Assembly: GCA_040002735.1 (NCBI GenBank) | Contig: JBDUDX010000137.1 | Span: 1-13,340, forward strand | Length of the DNA: 13,340 bases | From: JADGOV01 sp040002735 | GTDB lineage: Bacteria; Actinomycetota; Actinomycetes; JADGOV01 | Direction: 5' to 3' | Shown: positions 1 to 7,191 of the stretch, piece after piece | How the letters are laid out: the number at the start of each line of letters is the position of its first letter | Position numbering within the stretch: the first letter of the stretch is position 1 | The notes under the pieces: generated by a model | Databases searched by the model: none | What the model was told of the DNA's origin: nothing | What the model saw: only the letters and a program-made list of their open reading frames with translations | Position numbers and translations under genes: made by a program

Positions 1-201
1 GAGGACCCCTATGTGGTGGTGACAGGGTCCGGGGCGTGTTGGGTATTACGCGACGGCCGTCTTCTTCCGGGCCGGTGGGTCCGGCCGACCTACCAGGCGC
101 CGGTCCGGCTGCTGGACGCCGCCGGAAACCGCATCCCGTTGACCCCGGGGAGGACCTGGATGGAGCTGCTGCCGCAACCTGCCGTGCCGATCTTCCGCTG
201 A
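1..201 (+). CDS. DUF3048-type protein, C-terminal fragment
   Basis: This is the 3' end of a gene that starts before the window; the frame is open from base 1 and stops with TGA at 199-201. The 66 visible residues have the pattern of the C-terminal domain of DUF3048 (YerB-like lipoproteins): a beta-strand ending in GSGACWVLRDGR, then GRWVRP, then DAAGNRIPLTPGRTWMELLP. The G-x-W-x-R and PGRTW-EL elements are the parts I recognise. Family members are usually exported lipoproteins of unknown biochemical function. The signal peptide and N-terminal domain would lie upstream and cannot be checked. A GTG at 13 could look like a start, but reading upstream of it stays in frame and in character (EDPYVV), so it is not the true start. 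The next gene begins 11 bases after the stop, suggesting co-transcription. The family call rests on pattern memory from a short fragment. Confidence 0.7.
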   Translation, partial: EDPYVVVTGSGACWVLRDGRLLPGRWVRPTYQAPVRLLDAAGNRIPLTPGRTWMELLPQPAVPIFR

Positions 202-212
202 GCCCGCCAGTG

Positions 213-1772
213 ATGCCCCAGGGCACACCCACCGTGATTGACCGGAAGCGGCGGGCATCCGTTTCCGCCGCGGCGGCGGTGCTGGCGCTGTTGACGGGCT
301 GCTCCGCCGCCCACGATGCGCCGAGCGGGAGTCGGCCGGCGGCGCCACCCGGTACCTCCGCCGGTGCTACCGCGGGAAGCGACACCGCGGCCGAACAGCG
401 GCTTCCGGGCGGCCGATGGCAGCTGCGGCATCGTTCGGTTTCTGGTGAAGTGCAGGGGTTCGCCTCTCGTACCAGCGTCCGGCGCGGGGAACCGGTCACG
501 CTGTACGTCTCGACGACCGCGCCCAGCTACGTCGTCCGCGCCTTCCGGATGGGCTGGTACGGCGGCGCCCTGGGCCGGTTGGTCTGGACGTCGGCCCCGC
601 TGCCCGGTCATCACCAGACCGCGGTCCGGACGGTGGCCGCGACCCATACGGTCAGCGCCGACTGGCAACCCGGGCCGACCCTCGACACCGGCTCATGGCC
701 GGCCGGTGACTATCTGCTTCGGCTGGACGCCGCCAACGGGTACCAACGCTTCGTACCGCTGGCGGTACGCACCCCCAGCGCCGCCGGCAAGGTCGTGCTC
801 GTGGAGGCCGTGACGACGTGGCAGGCCTACAGCGACTGGGGCGGATACACCCTGTATCGCGGGCCCGGTGGGGGCTATCCGCGCCGCGCCCGGGCAGTGT
901 CCTTCGACCGGCCCTACGACGACACCTCGAGCAACGACCGTGACGGCGCGGGCCAATTCCCGCACCGCGAACTGCCCGCGGTCGCCCTCGCCGAACAGCT
1001 CAGTCTGCCCCTGGACTATGTCACCGACGTGGATCTGCACGCCGACCCGCACCTGCTCGACGGCGCCCGGGCCGTCGTCACGATGGGGCACGACGAATAC
1101 TGGTCGCCGTCGATGCGGGTCGCCGTCGAACGCGCCCGGGACAGCGGGGTCGACATCGCCTTTCTCGGCGCGAACGCGGTGTACCGCCGGATGCGGTGGG
1201 AGCCGAGCCCGCTCGGCCCGAACCGGATAGAAGTGAACTACAAGGCGGCAGCCGAGGATCCGCTGTTCCGCAGCGGCCGGGACGACGTCACCGCGGACTG
1301 GCCGGCACCACCGCACGCCCGCAACGAAAGCGCGCTCATCGGGCAGGCCTATGACTGCTTCCCGGCCCACGCCGACCAGGTGGTCATCGATCCGGCCAAC
1401 TGGCTGTTCGCCGGCACCGGAGTCCACGCCGGTACGAGACTTAGCAACGTCGTGGGAGTGGAATCCGACCGGGTTGACCTCTCCGCACCCACCCCGCGTC
1501 CGCTCGAGATCATCGCCCATACCTCCTTCCGCTGCCGGCACCGGCCGAGCACCAGCGATGTCACCTGGTACACCACCGCCAGCGGCTCCGGCGTGTTCGC
1601 CGCGGGCAGCATCAACTGGGTGTGCTCCATCGGCCCGCCAGGTTGCGGGGGCCACCGAGCGGGCTCCGCCGGCGTCCGGGGGGTCACGGCTAACCTGCTA
1701 CGGGCGTTCGCCGCCGGCCACGCCGGCCGCGCCCACCCGGCGCACGACAACGTTGCCCACGTGTTGGGTTAA
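213..1772 (+). CDS. Lipoprotein related to the N,N-dimethylformamidase large subunit
   Basis: A 519-residue exported protein. Residues 11-30 form a lipoprotein signal: RKRR, a hydrophobic stretch, then the lipobox LLTGC with Cys30 as the likely lipidated residue. A low-complexity Ala/Pro/Ser/Gly linker follows to about residue 62. Residues 80-185 look like an immunoglobulin-like domain (FASRTSVRRGEPVTLYVST, then RMGWYGG). Residues 193-500 match the catalytic-subunit-like domain of N,N-dimethylformamidase, with its hallmark MGHDEYWS at 291-298 and then DIAFLGANAVYRR. Characterised dimethylformamidase is cytoplasmic, whereas this protein is predicted to be on the cell surface, so its substrate is unknown; calling it an amidase would be over-reading. 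The frame is open back to base 36, but ATG 213 puts the lipobox at a normal distance. GTG 210 and GTG 234 (22 residues before Cys) are also possible, and no strong Shine-Dalgarno sequence decides between them. Confidence 0.8.
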   Translation: MPQGTPTVIDRKRRASVSAAAAVLALLTGCSAAHDAPSGSRPAAPPGTSAGATAGSDTAAEQRLPGGRWQLRHRSVSGEVQGFASRTSVRRGEPVTLYVSTTAPSYVVRAFRMGWYGGALGRLVWTSAPLPGHHQTAVRTVAATHTVSADWQPGPTLDTGSWPAGDYLLRLDAANGYQRFVPLAVRTPSAAGKVVLVEAVTTWQAYSDWGGYTLYRGPGGGYPRRARAVSFDRPYDDTSSNDRDGAGQFPHRELPAVALAEQLSLPLDYVTDVDLHADPHLLDGARAVVTMGHDEYWSPSMRVAVERARDSGVDIAFLGANAVYRRMRWEPSPLGPNRIEVNYKAAAEDPLFRSGRDDVTADWPAPPHARNESALIGQAYDCFPAHADQVVIDPANWLFAGTGVHAGTRLSNVVGVESDRVDLSAPTPRPLEIIAHTSFRCRHRPSTSDVTWYTTASGSGVFAAGSINWVCSIGPPGCGGHRAGSAGVRGVTANLLRAFAAGHAGRAHPAHDNVAHVLG

Positions 1773-1778
1773 CCCAAC
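1763..1778. repeat. Perfect 16-bp palindrome at a gene end
   Basis: GTTGGGTTAACCCAAC is identical to its own reverse complement and overlaps the TAA stop of the lipoprotein gene. As RNA it can fold as a 6-bp stem with a UUAA loop. No T-run follows, so it is not a classical intrinsic terminator. It could be a weak terminator or a dimeric protein-binding site for the permease gene that starts about 100 bases downstream. The symmetry is seen directly; the role is inferred. Confidence 0.45.
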
Positions 1779-1881
1779 CTCAACCGGTGAGCCGGGCGCG
1801 CGCGGGTAAGACGGTTCCGGGCGCTGTGCCGGCACGCGTTCGTGCGCGTTTCCCCGGCGCAGCGAGATGGGTGGAGTGCGG

Positions 1882-3867
1882 ATGACCAGTACGCCGCAGC
1901 TTGCTGTGCCGGCAGTCGTGGCCAGTGCTGATGCGCCGAAGTGGCCGGGCACCGGGCTGCGCGGCTGGCTGCTGCGGAACCGGGTGCAGCCGGTGGGTCC
2001 CGAGGCCGCCGAGGATCACTCCGTACCGCAGGCGTGGTGGAAGGTGATGTGCCTCACCGGGGTGGACTACTTCTCCTCGCTGTCCTACCTGCCGGGGATC
2101 GCGGCGCTCGCCGCAGGAGCGCTGTCGCCGCTGGCGACGATGCTGATCGTGGCCCTGACGTTGCTGGGCATGTTGCCGATGTACCGGCGGGTGGCCCAGG
2201 AGAGCCCGCACGGGCAGGGCTCGGTCGCGATGCTGGAGGACTTACTGCCGTTCTGGCGCGGCAAGGTGTTCGTACTGATCCTGCTCGGTTTCGTCTGTAC
2301 GTCCTGGATCATCACGATCACGCTGTCGGCGGCGGACGCCACCGCGCACGCGCTGCAGAACCCTTACCTGCCCGGCTTCCTCAACGGGCACGCGGTCGCG
2401 ATGACGGTCGGCCTACTACTGCTGCTCGGTGGCGTGTTCCTCCTCGGCTTCAGCGAAGCCGTGGTGGTCGCGATCCCGCTCGTGGCGATCTTCCTGCTGC
2501 TGAATGCGGTCATCATCGGAAACGGCCTGGCCGGCGTGCTGAGTTCGCCGGACACGCTGTCGGCCTGGACGGACCGGCTGACGGCAGGGGGCGGCGGCAT
2601 CGGCGGCATGGTTAAGTCGACGGTGCTGGCCTTCCCGCTCCTGGTGCTCGGCCTCTCCGGTTTCGAGACCGGCGTGAGCATGATGCCGCTGATCTCCGCA
2701 GCGGGGGACAGCCTCGAGCAGCGGCTCGCCTCCCGGATCCGCAACGCCCGCAAGCTGCTCACCACCGCCGCCGTCATCATGTCCGTCTACCTGCTCCTGA
2801 CCAGCTTCATCACGACCGTGCTGATCCCACCGAAGGAGTTCGCTGCCGGCGGTCAGGCGAACGGACGGGCGCTGGCGTACTTGGCGCACGAGCGGCTCGG
2901 CAGTGGATTCGGCACCGCGTACGACATCAGCAGCATCCTCATTTTGTGGTTCGCCGGCGCGTCGGCGATGGCCGGCTTGATCAACATCGTGCCGCGCTAC
3001 CTACCGGCCTACGGGATGGCGCCAGACTGGGGCCGGGCCGTCCGGCCGGTGGTCCTGGTCTACACCGCGGTGAGCATCGCGATCACCGTCGCCTTCCGGG
3101 CCAACGTGGACGCGCAGGCCGGGGCGTATGCCACCGGAATTCTGGCGATGATGGTCTCCGGCGCCTTCGCCGTGACGATCACCGTGGCGCGGCGGCGGCG
3201 GCGGCGCGCGCCGACGATCGGCTTCGGCGTACTCACGCTGGTGTTGCTGTATGCGCTGGTGGACAACGTCCGGGAGAAGCCGGACGGCATCGCGATCTCG
3301 GCCATCTTCATTGCCGGCATCGTGGTCATCTCACTGGTCTCGCGGGCGTCCCGCACCACCGAATTACGGGCCGAGCGCATCGAGTTCGACGAGCCGGCTC
3401 GCAAGTTCCTCACCGAGTCCCTCGCCGCCGACGGCACCCTCAATCTGATCGCCAACCAGCGGCAGGCCGGTGACCAGGCGGAGTACCGCGACAAGGAAGC
3501 GGCCCAGCGCGGAATGAATCCGGTGCCGGGCGCGACCGACGTGCTTTTCCTGGAGATCGACGTGGTTGATCCGTCCGACTTCAGCGAGGTGCTCTCCGTG
3601 CGCGGCGTCGACATCGACGGCCATCGAGTCCTGCGCGCACAGAGCCCGGCCGTGCCGAACGCGATCGCGGCGATCCTGCTCGCCCTCCGGGATGCCACCG
3701 GGGTCCGGCCACACTGCTACTTCGAATGGGCCGAGGGCAACCCGCTCGGACATCTGCTGCGCTACCTCATTCTCGGCCGCGGCGACACCGCCCCGGTCGT
3801 CCGGGAGATCCTTCGGCAGCACGAGAAGGAACCGGCTCGCCGGCCCGGCATCCACGTCGGCGGCTGA
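1882..3867 (+). CDS. APC-superfamily permease (amino-acid transporter-like)
   Basis: A polytopic membrane protein of 661 residues. The stretch GVDYFSSLSYLPGIAA at about 60-75, followed by GALSPLAT and ESPHGQGSVAMLE, is characteristic of a large bacterial subfamily annotated as APC family permease. I count 10-12 hydrophobic segments between about 55 and 490, broken by a run of six arginines near 437-442. The last 170 residues are hydrophilic and probably cytoplasmic, ending in a conserved-looking segment (HCYFEWAEGNPLGHLLRYL). Members are presumed amino-acid or polyamine importers or exchangers; the substrate cannot be read from the sequence. The frame opens at ATG 1867, but ATG 1882 has a clear Shine-Dalgarno (GGAG at 1873-1876, 5-base spacer), so it is preferred. 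Leu121 and Leu495 are TTA codons. The upstream gap (1773-1866) shows no convincing promoter. Confidence 0.85.
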   Translation: MTSTPQLAVPAVVASADAPKWPGTGLRGWLLRNRVQPVGPEAAEDHSVPQAWWKVMCLTGVDYFSSLSYLPGIAALAAGALSPLATMLIVALTLLGMLPMYRRVAQESPHGQGSVAMLEDLLPFWRGKVFVLILLGFVCTSWIITITLSAADATAHALQNPYLPGFLNGHAVAMTVGLLLLLGGVFLLGFSEAVVVAIPLVAIFLLLNAVIIGNGLAGVLSSPDTLSAWTDRLTAGGGGIGGMVKSTVLAFPLLVLGLSGFETGVSMMPLISAAGDSLEQRLASRIRNARKLLTTAAVIMSVYLLLTSFITTVLIPPKEFAAGGQANGRALAYLAHERLGSGFGTAYDISSILILWFAGASAMAGLINIVPRYLPAYGMAPDWGRAVRPVVLVYTAVSIAITVAFRANVDAQAGAYATGILAMMVSGAFAVTITVARRRRRRAPTIGFGVLTLVLLYALVDNVREKPDGIAISAIFIAGIVVISLVSRASRTTELRAERIEFDEPARKFLTESLAADGTLNLIANQRQAGDQAEYRDKEAAQRGMNPVPGATDVLFLEIDVVDPSDFSEVLSVRGVDIDGHRVLRAQSPAVPNAIAAILLALRDATGVRPHCYFEWAEGNPLGHLLRYLILGRGDTAPVVREILRQHEKEPARRPGIHVGG

Positions 3868-3902
3868 CCCGATGCTCAACCGTTACCCGCGGACCGGCAA
3901 CT

Positions 3903-3926
3903 GTTGACGCCTCCGGCAACGTCAAC
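3903..3926. repeat. Perfect 7-bp inverted repeat in the intergenic region
   Basis: GTTGACG (3903-3909) and CGTCAAC (3920-3926) are exact inverted copies with a 10-base spacer. The element lies 35 bases after the permease stop and about 30 bases before the Shine-Dalgarno of the secreted-protein gene. An alternative outer pairing, CTGTTG (3901-3906) with CAACAG (3931-3936), is mutually exclusive with the inner stem. It could end the permease transcript, attenuate the sortase unit, or be an operator. No U-tract follows. Confidence 0.45.
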
Positions 3927-3970
3927 GAGGCAACAGGCACCTGCCGCCGAAGTAACCGGAAGGACGTCAG

Positions 3971-4546
3971 ATGAAACTGCTCGGAGTTCGTCAGCTGGCA
4001 ACACTCTTGGGAATTCTCGGCGGCAGCGCGGTGGTGTGGAGCGCACCGGCGTCCGCGGCGAGCGACATCACCGTCCGGGTGTCGCCCGTCAGAACGGAGA
4101 TCGGGCAGACCGTCACGGCTTCGGGCACGGCGCCGGCGCGTTGTACCTACATCGGTCTCTACGTCGTCGACGCCCGGAACACCATGCCCGCGGGGACGCA
4201 CGTCGCCAGTGCGCGCAATCAGGGCGGCCGGTACCGGACGACGTTCGTGGTACCGCGGATCGTGACAGAGAAGTTCAATCCGCCCCGAGTCGCCACCCGG
4301 GAGCTTGTAGCCGGGGAATGCCAACGGCGGCCGCAACTCGATCCTGGCTCGCAGATCACCGGAGTGGGTTCCACCGTTTTCGGGTTCGACGTGGCAGCGT
4401 CCGCCCCCGCACCTGCGACGATCAACAGCGGTAGCGGCGGCAGCGCGGCACCGTCCGCGCACCCGGCCCTCGGGCTGCTCGTGCTCGCCAGCGGCGGTTT
4501 GGCGCTGGCCGGCTCCTCCGCGGCAGTGTTGCGACACCGGCGGTAA
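3971..4546 (+). CDS. Secreted, C-terminally membrane-anchored protein, candidate sortase substrate
   Basis: A 191-residue protein I do not recognise as a named family. Residues 1-29 are a Sec signal peptide (KLLGVRQ, hydrophobic core, cleavage near APASA-A). Residues 31-140 look like one all-beta domain (DITVRVSPVRTEIGQTVTAS) with just two cysteines in the mature part, Cys58 and Cys117, that could form a disulphide. A Ser/Gly/Ala/Pro linker (about 141-165) leads to a hydrophobic segment (166-187) and a basic tail RHRR. That layout is typical of proteins handed to a sortase, and the next gene is a class F sortase overlapping by one base (TAATG). No LPXTG, LAXTG or similar motif is present; the only candidate at the right place is HPALG at 164-168. 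It may simply be membrane-anchored. The start is supported by GGAAGGA at 3958-3964, six bases before ATG. Confidence 0.8.
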   Translation: MKLLGVRQLATLLGILGGSAVVWSAPASAASDITVRVSPVRTEIGQTVTASGTAPARCTYIGLYVVDARNTMPAGTHVASARNQGGRYRTTFVVPRIVTEKFNPPRVATRELVAGECQRRPQLDPGSQITGVGSTVFGFDVAASAPAPATINSGSGGSAAPSAHPALGLLVLASGGLALAGSSAAVLRHRR

Positions 4547-5160
4547 TGTCTGCGCTTCCCCGTCGGCCGTGGGCGGTACTCGGGCTCGTCCTCGGGCTGG
4601 CGATGCTGGTACTTCCCGGCGCCGTCATAGGGCTGGAGCAGCACGGTCGTGGCGACGCCGGATCACTGGCGGCAGCCGAGGCGGCCGGCCGAGGTACCGA
4701 AGGCGGGCTAGCGCCAGGACCGCCGTCAGCACCCCGTCGGCTCCGCATCGCATCCATTGACAGCACCGCGGAGGTCCTCCCGGTAGGCGTTCGCCGCGGC
4801 AGCTTGGAGCTACCCCCCGACCCCCGGGTGGTCGGTTGGTGGTCGGCCGGCGGGTGGCCCAACGCTGGCAGCGGTACCACTCTGATCGCGGGGCACGTCG
4901 ACAGCGCGACCGCCGGGCCGGGAGCCCTCTTCCGTCTGGCCGACGTCGGCCTGGGCACTGACGTGCGCCTGCAGACCCTCGACGGCACGGTGCGATACCG
5001 GGTGGTGGCTCGGCGGGTTTACCGGAAAGCCGAGCTGCCGGCTGAACTTTTCCGTGCTGTCGGGCCGCCCCGGCTGGCGCTGGTCACGTGTGGCGGCCCT
5101 TACGACCGCCGTACCCGGCACTACCGCGACAACGTCGTGGTTTATGCCGTGCCGACCTGA
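4546..5160 (+). CDS. Class F sortase
   Basis: A 204-residue membrane-anchored cysteine transpeptidase. Residues 8-30 form an N-terminal signal anchor, then a flexible Gly/Ala/Pro linker to about 62, then the sortase beta-barrel. The catalytic triad is visible and complete: His117 in IAGHVDS, Cys182 in LVTCGG, and Arg194 in HYRDNVVVYA. The short sequence and the VTCGG and YRDN forms fit class F (actinobacterial) sortases rather than housekeeping class E. Sortases cut a sorting motif in an exported protein and join it to a cell-wall or pilin nucleophile outside the membrane. The ATG overlaps the stop of the upstream secreted-protein gene (TAATG) and has no good Shine-Dalgarno of its own, so translation is probably coupled. 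That makes the upstream protein the natural first candidate for its substrate, although that protein lacks a standard motif. Confidence 0.93.
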   Translation: MSALPRRPWAVLGLVLGLAMLVLPGAVIGLEQHGRGDAGSLAAAEAAGRGTEGGLAPGPPSAPRRLRIASIDSTAEVLPVGVRRGSLELPPDPRVVGWWSAGGWPNAGSGTTLIAGHVDSATAGPGALFRLADVGLGTDVRLQTLDGTVRYRVVARRVYRKAELPAELFRAVGPPRLALVTCGGPYDRRTRHYRDNVVVYAVPT

Positions 5161-5206
5161 GCGGCAACCCCGTCGGTCCGTGGTAGTCACCGGGTCCTGC
5201 AGGGCC

Positions 5207-7186
5207 TCAGCCGCTCGTGGCCTTGGTGAGGTCGTACACCGTCGTGCCGCCGACGGTGGTGGCTGTGTAGTGCGCCGAAACCCAGCTGGTGATGGCGGTT
5301 CCTGAGCTGCTGCTATCACGGCCTGGGCCGCCCCCGTTGCCGCCGGCGATGAAGTAGCGGATCTCTCCGGCTACGACGTACGCCTGGAACTGGGCGAGGG
5401 TGGGGGCGTTGTCGCCGCCGTTGAACCCGCCGATGCTCATCACGGCCTTGCCGCTGCCCAGCTGGAGCGGCGCGGCGGTTTGTGAGCCGACAGTCGCGGC
5501 GGCCCAGCGGGTGCTGGTGACCTTGAGCAGGGCGACTACTGCGGTACTGGCCTGGTCTCCCCCACCGGCAGTCCGGCTCCTGCCCGCTGCGAAGGGCGGC
5601 GCGCCGGTGGGTGCGGTGCCGCTCGGCGCTGTGCCGCCGGGCGCACCGCCGATCTGGGTGGCCACCGGCCCGGAGCTGGGGATGCTGCCGGTATGCGGCT
5701 GGCCGACGGTGCTCACCGCGTAGGCGGCCGATCCGCCGAGACCGGCGAAGCAGGCTGCGGCGACGACCACAACGGTCGCCCTCCGAAGCCGAGGCGCCGC
5801 GACCAGCCCGATCATCGCGATCCCCGCTCCGGCAAGCAGCAGGTAGCGCAGCACGGGCAGGAACGTGGGTGTGCCGGCGAGCAGGTGCGCGTCCCAGCCG
5901 GCGGTGACCCCGACGAGGAGGGCGGCGGCGATCCGGGACGGCCAGCCCGTCCGGGTCTGCCACAGCAGCTGCCCGGTGACCGCGAGCACGCCAGCGATCG
6001 CCGGAGCCAGCGCAATCAAGTAGTACGGGTGGATGGTGCCCTTCATGTAGCTGAAGACCAGCCCGGTGACCAGCAGCCAGCCACCGAACAGCACCAACCC
6101 GGCCCGGCGCAGGTCGGTGCGTGGCGAGCGGCGGGTCAGCCAGAGGCCGATCGGTAGGGCGAGCAGCGCGGCCGGGAGCAGCCAGGAGATCTCGGTGCCC
6201 ATGGAGGAGCTGAACAGCCGGGTCAGCCCGGTGGCGCCGCCGAAGGCGGACCCAGCACCCCCACCACCGCCGCCGCCGTTGCCGGAGCCGGAGCCGGAGC
6301 CGAAGAGCCGGCCCAGGCCGTTGTAGCCCAGAGCGAGTTCCAGCAGGCTGTTGTTCGTCGACCCGCCGATGTACGGGCGGCTCGACGCCGGCCACACATC
6401 GACGATCGCGATGTACCAGCCGGCGCCAGCGACCACCGCGACCCCGGCGACCAGCAGCTGCCCCAGGCGGCGGCGCAGCGACGTCGGCGCGGCGATCAGG
6501 TACGCCAGCGCCAGCGCGGGGACGACGAGCAGCGCCTGCCCCATCTTGGTGATGAAGCCGAGGCCGACCAGCACGCCGGTCAGCGCCAGCCAACGGCTAC
6601 TCGCCGCCTCCAACGCCCGGACGGTGGTGTAGCCGGCGGCGACCAGAAGCAAGGTGAGCATCGCGTCCGGGTTGTTGAACCGGAACATCAACGCGGCCAC
6701 CGGGGTGAGCGCGAGCGCGGTACCGGCGAGCAGGCCGGCGGCCGGGCCGGAGATCCGCCGTACGGTGGCCGCGAGCAGCCCCACCGCGGCGACGCCTTCC
6801 AGGGCTTGCGGGACCAGCATGCTCCAGCTGGTGAAACCGAAGATCCGCCCGGCGATCTCCATCGGCCAGAGGAAGAACGCCGGCTTGTCCACGGTGATGG
6901 CGTTACCGGCGTCCAGAGAGCCGAACAACATCGCCTTCCAGCTCTGAGTGCCGGCCTGCACCGCGGCGGCGTAGAAGCTGTTCGCGGTGCCTGAGGCACC
7001 CAAGTCCCAGAGATAGAGAAACGCCGTCCCGGCCAACAGCAGCAACAGCGCCGGCCGCGCCCACAACGGCTCGGCCGAACCGCCGCGGACGAGGCGAGCG
7101 AGCCGGCCCCGTGGCTCGGTCCCAGTACGGGATGATGGCTGCGGAGCGCCGCTCGCGGTCTCCCGCGGCATCAATGTTGTGGTCAT
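5207..7186 (-). CDS. GT39-family mannosyltransferase-like membrane glycosyltransferase
   Basis: A 659-residue polytopic protein of the ArnT/PMT-like glycosyltransferase family 39 (actinobacterial YkcB-like group). These enzymes take a sugar from a polyprenyl-phosphate donor and transfer it outside the membrane. After a 40-residue cytoplasmic head there are about 11-13 hydrophobic helices. Conserved landmarks are ANSFYAAAVQAGTQSWKA (68-85), DAGNAITVDKP (92-102) with the catalytic-region acidic residues, FRFNNPDAM, and HPYYLIALAP. A Gly/Ser-rich loop at about 295-320 is encoded by simple repeats. The C-terminal 150 residues form an extracytoplasmic domain with YFIAGGNGGGPG. The acceptor is unknown. 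It starts 5 bases after the stop of the GT2 gene and lacks a strong Shine-Dalgarno, so it is probably co-translated with the gene that would make its lipid-linked donor. It converges on the sortase gene with only 46 bases between, in which I see no terminator. Confidence 0.9.
   Translation of the reverse strand: MTTTLMPRETASGAPQPSSRTGTEPRGRLARLVRGGSAEPLWARPALLLLLAGTAFLYLWDLGASGTANSFYAAAVQAGTQSWKAMLFGSLDAGNAITVDKPAFFLWPMEIAGRIFGFTSWSMLVPQALEGVAAVGLLAATVRRISGPAAGLLAGTALALTPVAALMFRFNNPDAMLTLLLVAAGYTTVRALEAASSRWLALTGVLVGLGFITKMGQALLVVPALALAYLIAAPTSLRRRLGQLLVAGVAVVAGAGWYIAIVDVWPASSRPYIGGSTNNSLLELALGYNGLGRLFGSGSGSGNGGGGGGGAGSAFGGATGLTRLFSSSMGTEISWLLPAALLALPIGLWLTRRSPRTDLRRAGLVLFGGWLLVTGLVFSYMKGTIHPYYLIALAPAIAGVLAVTGQLLWQTRTGWPSRIAAALLVGVTAGWDAHLLAGTPTFLPVLRYLLLAGAGIAMIGLVAAPRLRRATVVVVAAACFAGLGGSAAYAVSTVGQPHTGSIPSSGPVATQIGGAPGGTAPSGTAPTGAPPFAAGRSRTAGGGDQASTAVVALLKVTSTRWAAATVGSQTAAPLQLGSGKAVMSIGGFNGGDNAPTLAQFQAYVVAGEIRYFIAGGNGGGPGRDSSSSGTAITSWVSAHYTATTVGGTTVYDLTKATSG
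6281..6304. repeat. Hexanucleotide tandem repeat inside the GT39 gene
   Basis: Three exact copies of GCCGGA (6281-6298) plus a fourth with one change (GCCGAA). They are preceded by CCA/CCG triplet runs at about 6258-6279. On the coding strand they give Ser-Gly pairs and a run of glycines in a loop between membrane helices. Copy-number change by whole units would keep the frame. Confidence 0.7.
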
Positions 7187-7191
7187 GACAG

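Noticed and set aside
693..1655. A 320-residue open frame on the minus strand
   Set aside because: It is antisense to the dimethylformamidase-like lipoprotein gene, whose family motifs are clear. The minus product is Gly/Arg/Val-rich with no recognisable domain, as expected from high-GC antisense frames.
5161..5206. A terminator between the convergent sortase and GT39 genes
   Set aside because: I looked for a stem in these 46 bases and saw none of convincing length.
6258..6304. Simple repeats as a phase-variation switch
   Set aside because: The repeat units are 3 and 6 bases, so copy changes keep the frame; on-off switching is not expected.
5316..6593. A 425-residue open frame on the minus strand within the GT39 gene
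   Set aside because: It is the neighbouring frame of the GT39 gene and is an Arg/Pro/Ala-rich string without helices. The GT39 frame has the family motifs and membrane helices.
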